A DNA stretch of 64,000 bases from Henckelia pumila (lineage: Eukaryota; Streptophyta; Magnoliopsida; Lamiales; Gesneriaceae): assembly GCF_033568475.1 (NCBI RefSeq), contig NC_133122.1, forward strand, positions 157,535,361 through 157,599,360, read 5' to 3'. The notes under the pieces were generated by a model that ran no database searches, was not told the DNA's origin, and saw nothing but the letters and a program-made list of their open reading frames with translations. Position numbers and translations under genes: made by a program. Positions within the stretch are counted from its first letter, which is position 1, and every line of letters starts with the position of its first letter. Shown here in pieces: positions 31,705 through 42,423 of the stretch.

Positions 31705-33822
31705 TGAAAGGGCCCGTGTCCTAATTTTATATTTAATTATCAAACAATCAGGATTAATTAATGTAAACAACGAAAACGAGTTAAAAATTTTTGTTTGGGC
31801 CTACAAAAATTTCGGCATGACCTATTCGTAAATAGGACATCCCAAAAACTTATATAACACAAATAACATAATATACTCGAAAATAGAGTCATATCACCAA
31901 TTTACATACCTATAGCTGCACTGGCTAGGACTAAGCACATGCAGAGCCGGCAAGGCTCAATCATACAAACAACAATCCAAAACAAAGTCAAAACTATTCA
32001 TACAGATACACAGGACATGTCCTCGAAAAATATAAAACTCGCTAATATGATATATACATATATCTGGGAACTCAACTCCACGCTTGACTCACTGGGTACC
32101 ACTAGATGACGCTTCACCAGACGCGTCAAATCCCTCTGGATAACCTGCTATAGAATCACAAACATCAACAACATAAAAAGAAAACAGGGGTCGGACCCCA
32201 GTACGATGAACTAGAAAAATTACGACAAATATAACTGACATGAATAAAATCAAGTACAATGCAATGAAATGTAATGCAATGCGTGACAGGTATCAATGGA
32301 ATAAAGAATACCAAATGGAGTCCAAATAATCGTATCACAATAATATCAGCGGCCACCCGTGCAAGGTACGCAGCATACCTCGAATCATCACTGCTCCTCA
32401 ACGCACGCAGCATGAGGGTGCGGGAGCGACCCACTCGGCCTCATGCAATCATCATGAGTATCGTAGCATCGAGGGTGCAGGTGCGACCCACTCGGCCTCG
32501 TGCTACCTCAGGAGTGCACTAAATAATGCCACTCGCTCCAACGATGACTCAACATATCTCAAGAGATCAATATCAATAGCAATCAAATGTATCAAGGCTC
32601 AACGTGCCATGAAAAACTGCTAATGTGCTTATCTGACGAATATCCCTTAATATTTTCCAATAAAAAGATATTTGAAATTTATTTTATTTTATTAAAAGAA
32701 AATAGAGATTATTCTCAATTCAGCACATTAACAATCAATGTAAATGAGTGAATACAATCATATAATCCACATAAACACATAAAGCACGTTATCACTCATT
32801 ACAAAATATTTAATATCATTACATGTCATTATAGGCGTCGTAATATAAACAGCTCATACGTACCTCAACCAACATTTTTTTTACCACAAAAAATATCTCA
32901 CTTATTTCTCGAATAGTCCAATCCTGTGGAAAACCATTTGTTTAATATTAAATCATCCTATCAATGTCCAAATATCGAATAACCAACTCTAAAAGCCGAA
33001 ATACCCAATATTTCATAATCTGAAATTTTCTGACAATTACCAAAAATTCGTGAAATTCATATATAACAATTATAACACATCTAAACATCCAAACAATGAT
33101 TTAAACTTCTCTATAATTCAAAAATCTCAAATAGCATAATCTGAAATTTTGAAATATTTCCCCAATAATTTCTGAAAAATAGCCAATACCTTCAATCGAC
33201 TCCGATATAATACCTACAACCAATAATAAATCAAATATCAATTATCGGATGTCAATTGAATCGAAATTCCCAAAATTTGAAACCTTAGTCTTGAAATCTA
33301 CCTCAAAGCTAAGAAATATAGCTCCAAATGATCTGAACAAATTTCCCCCATACACGGCGGCAAAAAACGGCGGCGTAACAGGCGGCTGCCGGAATTTTGG
33401 TTTCGGGTAACACAAGAAAACCTTACGAAATGGGTGTCAATAGGTAACTCTCGTCGAGAGGATTTCGAATCTATATTTATTTTTGAAAATCGATAACTGA
33501 CGGAAAAGTTACAGCGATTTGAAGCGACGGGAAAAGTTTGGAAACTAAAGAACAGAGAACGGAGATGACGATGAACGTGACTTGAGTAGAGAGAGAAATG
33601 ATCTGACTATATATATCCATATCTATTTAATTAAACATGTATTTGTTTAATATGTATCTTATTTTATTCATTTGAGGTTAAAATTTGACCCGGTTTGAGT
33701 TATTTCAACTCCTGTGTGCTCTATAAATAAAATATGCATTTTAATATCGTCTATAAACCGATATTTATTAATACATATTTTAACACACAAATTAATTAAC
33801 ATATTAAAATCGGGTCCTTACA
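31705..33822 (-). repeat. chromovirus 5' LTR (2118 bp)
   Basis: Same ends as the LTR at 25458-27483. It carries an extra block of about 85 bp with two imperfect copies of GAGGGTGCGGGAGCGACCC-like sequence (32414-32445 and 32471-32502), absent from the other LTR. Confidence 0.9.
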
Positions 33823-33827
33823 CATAA

Positions 33828-36800
33828 TTTAGTACGCACCTATAGGAACACCGAAACTGGTAAACTGGTCAAAGTCTTCCTGGTTTGGGTTTCTAAAGGA
33901 TTAATCCCTCGTAGACCCAAATAGATGTGGGTATCAAAATTTATTCAACTTTGTGAATGCAGGTAACAATTACTAAAGAAAGAGTGGATGAATCATGGTA
34001 TTTAGACAGTGGATGTTCGAGACACATGACTTGAAATGATAAACTACTGTCTGAACTCACTAAATGCCATGGTCCAACTATCACGTTTGGTGACAACTCA
34101 CAAGGTAGGACCGTGGGTAAGGGTAAGATTATCCACGGTAACATAATCATTCAAGATGTTCTACTAGTTGAGACTTTGAAATACAACTTAAACATCATTA
34201 GTCAAATGTGTGACTATGGGTACTCTGTTGAATTTCAAAAGTTAACTTGTCTTGTTAAATATGCCTCTAGTAATACTATTTTGACAGAAAACAGATGTAG
34301 AAACACATATAAAGTATGCTGGAAAATTCAGTCTAGCAAACCAGTTTGCCTCGTAGCTTTTAACTCTAAGCGCAACTGAATTTGGCACAAGAGACTGAAT
34401 CACCTTAATTTCAAGTCAATTGCCAGTTTGAGTAAGCTTGAGCTAGTAACATGACTGCCTAAAATTGATTTTTCCAAAGATAAATTTTGCTCAGCTTGTC
34501 AATTTGAGAAACAAGTTAGGCCATCTTTTAAAAATAAGGGTTATAACTCATCTTCTCGATGCTTGGAACTATTGCACATGGATCTATTTAGTCCAATACC
34601 AGTAACAAGTTTAGGGGGAATGAGGTATACTCTTGTCATTATTGACGACTACTCACGTTTCACCTGGGTCATTTTCTTAAAATCAAAAGACCAAACTGCT
34701 TCTCAACTGATCGAGATTTTTAAAAGACTCTTTAACGAAAAATCCAGTAAGATTAACAAAATCAGGAGTGACAGGGGAACTGAATTTGTCAATCAAACTC
34801 TATCTTCATTTTAGAGCATTATGGAATCAAATATGAATTCTCAGCAGCTAGAACGCCACAACAAAATTGTGTTGCAGAAAGGAGAAACCGTACTCTTAAA
34901 GAAGCTGCGAGAACCATGTTAGCTGATTCCAAAGTTTCTCAAAGGTTTTGGGCAGAAGCGGTGAACACTGCTTGCTATACTCAGAACAGATCGATGATAT
35001 GTAAGAAATTTTTTAAAACCCTATATGAGATCTGGAATGACAGACAACCAAATGTATCCTACTTCAAGATTTTTGGGAGTAAATGCTACATTCACAACAA
35101 TGATAAAAGTCATCTGACTGCATTTGATGCAAAGTCAGATGAGGGTATATTCCTTGAATATTCTTCAATCAGCAAAGCTTATAGAGTATTTAACAAAATA
35201 ACTTTAAATGTTGAAAAATCAGTTCATGTCATATTTGATGAAGATTTATCTACTGACATCCCAAATAATGCTCATCAAATCTCAGATCTATATCAGGAAA
35301 TTCAGCTGGAAAATTACAGTGAAAATGACAGTGAAAATGACAGTGAAGATGACTGTTTACCACTCATTCGAACACTTCAAACTCCTGAACCTGAACTAGT
35401 GGAACCAGCAGTTGAGGGTCATGAGATCAACCAGTTGACACCCAACAAACTCACCCAGTTGAGGATGGTGAAGACCAGCATCATGAGGTTCAAGAAAGTG
35501 ACTTACACAATGAGGGCACAGAGTTTGGGCAAGACAACTCGTATGATCAAACGCAATAAGTAAATGTGAACAATGAGAATCACCCTGAACCTCGACTGAA
35601 ATGGTCCAAGAAACATCCATTAAATTTGGTGATAGGTAATCCTATAGCACCACTAAAGACACGAGGACAAATGATCAAATAATTTCTTCATGCATCCTTT
35701 ATATCTCAAGAAGAGCCAAAGAAAATTGAAGATGCACTGGCTGACAGCTGTTGGATAGAGGCTATGCAAGAAGAGTTAAATCAGTTCACTCAAAATTTAG
35801 TCTGGGATCTTGTTCCAAGACCATCTCATCAAACTGTTATAGGCACTCGATGGGTCTTCAAAAACAAACTCAATGAAGAAGGCACTGTAGTCAGGAACAA
35901 AGCACGATTAGTAGCTCAAGGGTATAGGCAAGAGGAAGGAATTGACTATGATGAAACTTATGCTCCAGTAGCTAGACTGGAAGCTATAAGAATGTTCCTT
36001 GCTTATGCATCCTTCAAAAACTTCAAGGTTTATCAAATGGACGCCAAAATTGCTTTCTTAAATGACAAACTTCAAGGGGAAGTATTTGTTGAACAACAAC
36101 CTGGATTCACAAATCATCAGTTTCCAGACCATGTTTACCATCTAAACAAAGCTCTATATGGACTGAGACAGGCTCCTAGAGCTTGGTATGACACATTAAC
36201 CAAATTTATTTTTGAACACGAATTTACAATAGGCACAGTTGATAAGACCCTATTTAAATTCACAAAAGGTGATCACACACTACTAGTACAAATATATGTT
36301 TATTATATTATCTTTGGGTCAACTAACCCCAAACTGTGCACAAGATTTTCTAAATTAATGCAGGAAAAATTCGAGATGAGCATGATGTGTGAATTGAATT
36401 TCTTTCTTGGATTGCAAGTTCGATAAATGGAGAATGAGATATTTATAATCCAAACTAAGTATACCAAGGAATTAATCAAAAAGTTTGGTATGGAAAACTG
36501 CACGGTTGCAACTACTCCCATGGGTGCATCAATTAAGCTTGACAAAGACGAAGGGGGAATACCAGTTGATGCAACAATATATCGAGGTTTCATAGGCTCA
36601 TTACTCTATTTAACATCAAGTAGACCTGACATTGTCTTTGCAGTTTGTCTATGTGCTAGGTTCCAATCCAATCCAAAGCAATCACATTTCATAGCAGCCA
36701 AAAGGATACTAAAGTATCTTAAAGGAATTCAAAGTGTTGGTCTGTGGTATACTAAGAATAATTCCTTCAATCTAGTTCGATACTCAGACGCTGACTATGC

Positions 36801-37239
36801 TGGATGTAAACTGGACAAAAAAAGTACAAGTGGATCATGTCAATTCCTTGGGGATAGACTGATCTCCTGGTTTAGCAAGAAGCAAACATCCATAGCCACT
36901 TTCACAACTAAAGCTGAGTACCTAGCTGCAGGTAGTTGCTGTGCTCAACTGCTTTGGATACAACAACAGTTGAGAGATTATGGAATTGAAGCTCAAGAAT
37001 CTCCTATATTTTGTGACAACACCAGTACCATTGCAATCACTTACAACCCCATTCTTCATTCAAGAACAAAGCATATCGAAGTTAGACATCATTTTATCCG
37101 CGATCATGCACTCAAGAAGGATATTCGACTGGAGCATATACCAACAGAGCAACAAACTGCTGACATCTTCACCAAACCACTTCCAGAGACTAAGTTTTCT
37201 TACTTTCGAAATACTTTAGGGCTTATTGAACTAACTTAA
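33828..37239 (+). pseudogene. Sirevirus-like Copia pol (protease, integrase, RT, RNase H; broken)
   Basis: After the chromovirus, pol follows in Copia order: protease WYLDSGCSRHMT near 33995-34035, pre-integrase zinc region IWHKRLNHLNF...CSACQFEKQ (34379-34515), and integrase core LLHMDLFSPI, VIIDDYSRFTWV, IRSDRGTEF. A frameshift near 34814 follows, then AERRNRTLKEAARTM. RT from about 35735 has TRWVFKNKLNEEG, KARLVAQGY and YQMDAKIAFLN. The catalytic motif reads IYVYYIIFGS where YVDD is expected, so both Asp are lost. RNase H has SDADYAG and, after a TAA at 36424, ends at 37239 (ADIFTKPLP); its TEAEY motif reads TKAEY. Several other in-frame stops. Not functional. Confidence 0.88.
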
Positions 37240-37582
37240 ACTTGTATCGATAAGTTTATACTTTTAAAATCTTCCAACAGTTTAGCACAGTTTAGCATGA
37301 CCGAAACTGGACAGTTTTCAAACCCTAAACTGCCCGAAATTTATTCAGTTTTGTTTCTAAGTCTTGTTTTATACTCTTAAGAGATATTTCAAAACTCATT
37401 ATTTCCTTAGTCTATTGCTCCTTACATGTTAATTGTAAATGTTTTAGGCATATTTTAAGGGGGAACATTGTTGTTTTAGCAGGTTATTTTTTTTTCATTT
37501 TACTAGAAAGAAGTATCTCATCTCAACAGATATCAAAGAGAGCACAATGCAAAAACAAAAAAAAGGAGCATATTTTATTTAT
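37240..37582 (+). other. post-pol noncoding segment of Sirevirus-like Copia
   Basis: Contains CAGTTTAGCACAGTTTAGC and TAAACTG words, and, read on the minus strand directly after the antisense ORF, AATAAATAAAATA (complement of 37571-37584), a plausible poly(A) signal for that ORF. Confidence 0.5.
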
Positions 37583-37918
37583 TTAAAAATGGCCCATTAC
37601 AATATCTATTTCAAACTCCACGGCCATTTTCCAGAGGAACAGGTGCTCCTCCAGCGGTCCATCCTCCAGCTCCTCTAAGCCGTGCAATAGAGTCAGCACC
37701 CTCAACTCCTTCTTCAGGAGCAAAAGCTTTATGACCTCACGGCTAAGGACATAAGTTGGGTCGTTGATTTCCAGCACTTGCTTGTACTTTCCGAGGAGTC
37801 GCACCTCGTCAGGACTGAGGGCTTCTAACCCTTTGAATTGCATCTGAATGAGTTTTGCCCGCATTCGAGCAATATTTTCTTCCACAAAGTTCTCATGTGC
37901 TATTCTCCAATTATCCAT
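37583..37918 (-). CDS. antisense ORF 1 of Sirevirus-like Copia (111 aa)
   Basis: Intact ORF on the strand opposite to gag-pol, between pol and the downstream sense ORF. It is charged and mostly helical in appearance: MDNWRIAHENFVEENIARMR at the N-terminus, KGLEALSPDEVRLLGKYKQV in the middle, and LEELEDGPLEEHLFLWKMAV then FEIDIVM at the end. No known domain recognised. Its C-terminal pattern (KEL..L..L....EL.D.....L..W.M...FEI...M) recurs in antisense ORF 2. A TATA box (37965-37972) starts 54 nt upstream of the ATG and AATAAA words follow the stop, so it looks like a complete small transcription unit. It stays open although gag, pol and the sense ORF are full of stops. Function unknown. It could be an element accessory gene or a captured host fragment. 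Confidence 0.55.
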   Translation of the reverse strand: MDNWRIAHENFVEENIARMRAKLIQMQFKGLEALSPDEVRLLGKYKQVLEINDPTYVLSREVIKLLLLKKELRVLTLLHGLEELEDGPLEEHLFLWKMAVEFEIDIVMGHF

Positions 37919-37964
37919 TTTTTTACTCTGCTTGTTTGATAACTGAATGCTCTAACTTGTTTCC

Positions 37965-37972
37965 TTTTTATA
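37965..37972 (-). promoter_or_regulatory. TATA box of antisense ORF 1
   Basis: TATAAAAA on the minus strand; its first base is exactly 54 nt before the ATG at 37918. The leader contains AGCATTCAGTT and GCAGA...AAAAATG, both matched in the leader of antisense ORF 2. Confidence 0.55.
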
Positions 37973-38266
37973 GTCTAAAAGTTTGTATATCGAAGAGTCA
38001 TTCACATTTATTATTATTTTTGAATATGGAGAGTCTCTTGCGTATGTTTCACGAAAAAAGATATTGATTATGACAAAAAATCTCTGAAACTTGATTGCAT
38101 GTAATAATTATCTGATGACATCGTTATTCGTGCATATTCTTACGTAGTGCAGTTTACTTGTACTATTCTTTGAAGCTAAACTGAACCAGTTTAGGTAAAT
38201 AGTTAATAAGCATTCTCAGTTTAGCAAAACTCGTTTTATTAATCACTGGAAATTTAAGAACTACAA

Positions 38267-38701
38267 TTACACATGCTTAATTTCCATCATCATAAGAAAA
38301 ATCTCAAAGCTCCAGTTCATCACCCATGCTCGAAGAGGGGCAACTGAAGGATCCATTAGCTCATCCGATGCAAGATAGACCAATGTTTTATACTCTTTGC
38401 TGAGCATCATGTAGAGAACATTTTTATCCTTAAAAATGTCTCTGGGATCAACTGCATCATGTGTTATCATATAGAACATTTTCCTTTGAGCTATTTCTTT
38501 AGCCTCTTCAAATTTCTTAGGAGGAAACTGAGCATGATGATACATATGGAGCTTTTCGATCTTCAACCAAACCTTCATAACTTTCTCATAAACTCTTTCC
38601 TCGATCTTCTTCTTCTCAGCCTCAAAGTAACTTTCCTTGCATGCTTCACATGCCACATATGGATCATGACCAAAATCGAACAAGGGAATTTTTTTACTCA
38701 T
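38267..38701 (-). CDS. antisense ORF 2 of Sirevirus-like Copia (144 aa)
   Basis: Intact minus-strand ORF. It starts MSKKIPLFDFGHDPYVACEA with two cysteines spaced CEAC, then a lysine/glutamate-rich helical stretch (EAEKKKIEERVYEKVMKVW), a VDPRDIFKDKNVLYMMLSKE segment, and an end with SDELMDPSVAPLRAW, VMNWSFEIFLMMM. No known family recognised. The C-terminal half aligns by pattern with antisense ORF 1, suggesting an ancient duplication. The TATA box starts 54 nt before the ATG, the same distance as in ORF 1. The sense ORF at 38969 begins 267 bp away in the opposite direction, so the gap may be a shared divergent promoter. Role unknown. Confidence 0.55.
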   Translation of the reverse strand: MSKKIPLFDFGHDPYVACEACKESYFEAEKKKIEERVYEKVMKVWLKIEKLHMYHHAQFPPKKFEEAKEIAQRKMFYMITHDAVDPRDIFKDKNVLYMMLSKEYKTLVYLASDELMDPSVAPLRAWVMNWSFEIFLMMMEIKHV

Positions 38702-38748
38702 TTTTCTGCAAAACTGAAATGCTAAAATTTCTAAGTGTTTCTCTCATT

Positions 38749-38755
38749 ATTTATA
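38749..38755 (-). promoter_or_regulatory. TATA box of antisense ORF 2
   Basis: TATAAAT on the minus strand, first base 54 nt before the ATG at 38701. The leader has AGCATTTCAGTT and GCAGAAAAATG, matching the ORF 1 leader words in the same order. Confidence 0.55.
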
Positions 38756-38968
38756 ATAATAACTAGTAGCAATTTTAGAGGGAAATATGTGTACTATCTC
38801 CCGCGTTACTGTACTATTTATTTTGAATTTTGAAATTTCATGTGTGCCACATCACTCATTTGTCGTATTGACCAAGTCACACACTCTACACCATTTTAGT
38901 TTATCGTAAACCCTAATCTATACTAACTTCATTTTGAAACTCTCTATTGATTCACAAGAACTATCTCA

Positions 38969-41900
38969 ATGGCTACCACATCTGCAATATACGCTCTCAA
39001 TGCTCTCGCCTTAGATTTTGAATCTCTATATGGGATGGATAAAACAGGCATAACCGAGATTTGCACAGCTCTTGAACAATCTGGGCTTCGATCTTTTCTG
39101 GATATCAAGACTCTGGACATCTATCAAAATAATTTGGTATCTTTATACCATAACTGTGAAATCAAGGACAATGGCATATTCTTACTTTCACTTGGAGGAC
39201 ATAATGTTCAAATCAGTGATGACTTCTTTGCCCACACCTTCAGTTTACCTACTTCAGGTACTACTGTCTTCAATGCTATATCAACTACTGATATCACTGA
39301 GATGCAAAGTACATCTTCTGGCTCAACTCAACCAATATCTCTATCTGGATTCAAACGAGACTTGAAGCTTGAATATCAACTGCTAGCTGATATTTTTGCT
39401 AAGAGAATTTTGGCAAAAGGAGGGTCTTTTGCCAAATTAACTATCGAAAAATTCAAAGTGATGACATCAATCATGAAAGGTGTAAAGATCAACTGGGGTA
39501 ACATTCTCTTCAACATTTTTGTGCAAATGATGACTCCTACAAAGCAATCCTCGGGATATATACTGCAAGCCAATCGACTCCTTAAAAGTTTAGGAGTTAT
39601 TCTTCAAAAATCCTCTCAACTACACAAGATTTGACTCATGAATATTGATTATTTGACAAACTTTCACTCCAGGGAATCATCTGATTCAGTCATCTCAAAA
39701 GGGCACAAAACACCAGTCAAGAAACCAGCCAAAAAGAAAAGAAATCTTGTTATACATGACAGTGAGAACACTGATAGTAAAGAGATTGCGAAGCCCAAAA
39801 CCAAGCGGACAAGAACTTTACAGACAAAGGCTATTAAATCTCCCACTAAACTGATCATTTCTAGGACTTCCAAACCGATGGATGTGGCCTCCACTGAAGA
39901 CACACACTCTTTTGATGAAGCAGTTGATGAGCTAGTACAACTAGCCAAAACTGATCTCAAGGGAAAAACAACCTATGATGGTTGAACCTATTTAGAGTTT
40001 GCAACCCTCTCAAGAAATTCCACCAAATGAGGACCCCGAAAATTTGTCAAAACTCGAAAAGCTCCATTGCAATCTATCTCACAGCTGGTAGTCTTACCTC
40101 TAGCCATGCCAATAGGTGGTTTATCTTCAAAATAACTTGTTGAGTACACTCACTCAGGCTTGGACTTGACAACAGGGAGTTCTCAAATTTCCTCTTCCTC
40201 AGATCCTGACAGGCCGACTAATGCCACTCAACTTCAAATAGATTTGACCATGGATGAAGTACTTGAATATGCTGAAAAACGCACTGATGAAATTTTTGAT
40301 ACTTGGCATAGATACAAGACCTCTACACTGGCCAGACATCTCACCAAGAAGAATGAGTTGTCTAAATTTGTCAAACTTGAAGAAATTGTGCTGAAGGTAG
40401 TCAAGACTGCCGATATTCAAGAAGCCTTGGCAAGAATAAAATACTTCTATGATCTTTTGCGGATCAAGAAACTTAGTGAAATTGTTGATGACTTTCAAAG
40501 AAATTATGATCCACGTGCCAGAACTTCTTATGAAGATCGATCAATTTTTTATCAACTTCAAACTGATCTCATCAATGTTCAAATGGGAGTACATCTTTGG
40601 GAGAATGATAAATCATTGGAGATTCCAGAACCTTTTGTTTGGAAGAAACACAAATCTATTTCCAAGTCTCGATCCACACAAGAAAAGAAAAAAGGATCAT
40701 AATACCACTGAATCTTCCAACCATTCAGTTGACCAAGCGTTTGAAGAGCTTCAAAGAGAAGCTTCAGTTGCTCAAAATACAGCAGATACATCCATTGAGC
40801 AGCAACTTCATACTTCAAGAGCTGAAACTACGCTGCCTGAACTTCAATTAATAAACGTTGATGAAGTGATCACTCACCTTGAAGATGAAGATCAACAACC
40901 TCCTCTCTTTACAGACACCTACATGGAAGAAGTTGTCTGTTCAATCATTCATCAAGAGGAAATTGAAGAACCTCAACCTATCCTTGTGGTAGCACCGCCT
41001 CCTCCAACTCTTAAAAATGAAGATGAGACATTAATCTTGTCTCATATAGAAACTGAAGAACAACAAACTACTCCAATTGAAGATTCACCTCCTCCAATTT
41101 CTACTGAACAAGCACTGACAGAACCAAAGGAAGGCTCAGTGCCTCTGGAGATTCTATCTCAAATTGATGACATTCCTGCTTCATCAAGTTCACCTAGAGA
41201 AGAAGTACCTTAGCCAACCAGTACAACTACTGACCCACCAGTCACACCATCTCTTATCACTGATGACCAATTCCAAGAACCAACAAACGAATCACCAACA
41301 CATTCAAAAATCAACAGAGATTTATCTTTTGATGATAAAGCTAGTGAGGTTGAGACTCTGTCTCAAAATCTAGCAATGGTTGTTCATTCGGCCCCTGGAT
41401 CATCATCTCATCAAAACAAAGGAAAGAGAAAATTGAGATACTCTCAACTGCACCTACATCTCCTCCTAAAGGACAAAAGACATACTTTATCCATGATTTA
41501 CAAACAAATCTTTCCTCCAATGGTAAAGACATTCCATCCTCCACATCAGATCATGATGATGATTTGTATGAGTTGATTTCTCAGATCGAAGCATCAGTCT
41601 ATGCTATCTCCAAGACTGTTACTAATCTCAAGGAAAATCAACAAGAAATCAGCAGCAATGTTTCTTTTCTGAGACAGTCAATGAGTGCAGAGCTTATCAA
41701 ATTCAAGAAAAACTTGCACTTTTGGACAAAGTCTCATTGGATTCAAGTCAACTAACCAGTTCATTGTCTCAACTGCAACACTCTCACCAGTCTCTAGACA
41801 AAAGTTGATAACTTGAATGGATTTGTTCAATCCTTCCATACATCAGTTCAATCAAATTTTCAAGGAATTTCCAGGAAACTCATTAATTTGACAGGTCTTT

Positions 41901-42112
41901 CTCAGAATATATTGCGCACTCAGCATGAATCTCAAGCATCAACCGTCATGCTTCAGCAGCTCATCTGCCATCTCGCAGCTCTTCATTGCACAGATCATCA
42001 TCTGATCGAAGATGATCCATCTTGTGATATTACAAGCTTATTATGTTATCTACATTTATATCTTCACCTCAAGCTCTTTATTGTTTGTTTATCAAAAAGG
42101 GGGAAGATTTAG
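38969..42112 (+). pseudogene. downstream sense ORF of Sirevirus-like Copia ('env-like' position), broken
   Basis: ATG at 38969 (MATTSAIYALNALALDFESL). A single frame can be followed to 40702 with in-frame stops at 39632, 39983 and a few between 39990 and 40160. A shift near 40690 leads to a frame ending at 41211, and further shifts lead on to about 42100. Regions: a globular N-terminal part (about 220 codons), a basic KKPAKKKRN/KPKTKRTRT segment, a long acidic Pro/Glu-rich middle, and a coiled-coil-like C-terminus (LYELISQIEASVYAISKTV). No signal peptide or membrane span seen, so an envelope function is not supported. The wording resembles proteins annotated in large numbers in a Gesneriaceae genome, from memory. 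Confidence 0.65.
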
Positions 42113-42201
42113 AAGAACTTGTAACTGGATATCGTTGACAAATATCAGTTTATAGTGAATATCAGTTTATCACGTAATGTCTCAAAGTTTTGATAAACAC
42201 C

Positions 42202-42215
42202 AAAAAAGGGAAAAT
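42202..42215 (+). other. polypurine tract of Sirevirus-like Copia
   Basis: AAAAAAGGGAAAAT directly before the 3' LTR start. Confidence 0.75.
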
Positions 42216-42423
42216 TGTTGGGAAATTTAGTTTTGGTGTTTACAAATACAAATATTAAAAGAAGGTCAAACTAATCAAGCAACTAAGAAGCACTAAACTG
42301 ATATATGGAGCTAAACTACTTCACGCTCAACTACCGCGCTCAACTGGCCGAAGATGTTAAACTGACTTTATCAGTTTACACTCGCTAAACTAAACTTCAT
42401 CAGTTTAACATTACCAGTCTACC
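42216..42423 (+). repeat. Sirevirus-like Copia 3' LTR, first piece
   Basis: Begins TGTTGGGAAATTTAG as the 5' LTR does and follows it to CCAGTCTAC, where the Angela-like Copia is inserted. Confidence 0.88.

Larger units (their letters stand above)
25453..33827 (-). mobile_element. chromovirus (Ty3, Tekay/Del-like), nested in Copia gag, TSD CATAA
   Basis: Element 25458-33822 in minus orientation, flanked by CATAA at 25453-25457 and 33823-33827. LTRs at 25458-27483 and 31705-33822 start TGTAAGACCCGATTTTAA and end CCCTTTCA when read on the minus strand. PBS, gag, zinc knuckle, protease, RT, integrase core and a C-terminal chromodomain-like end are visible. RNase H and the zinc-binding N-terminus of the integrase are missing at one junction near 28652, so it is a nonautonomous, broken copy. 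Confidence 0.92.

Noticed and set aside
38969..42112. Envelope protein call for the downstream Copia ORF
   Set aside because: No signal peptide, no membrane segment and no fusion-like stretch are visible; position alone is not enough.
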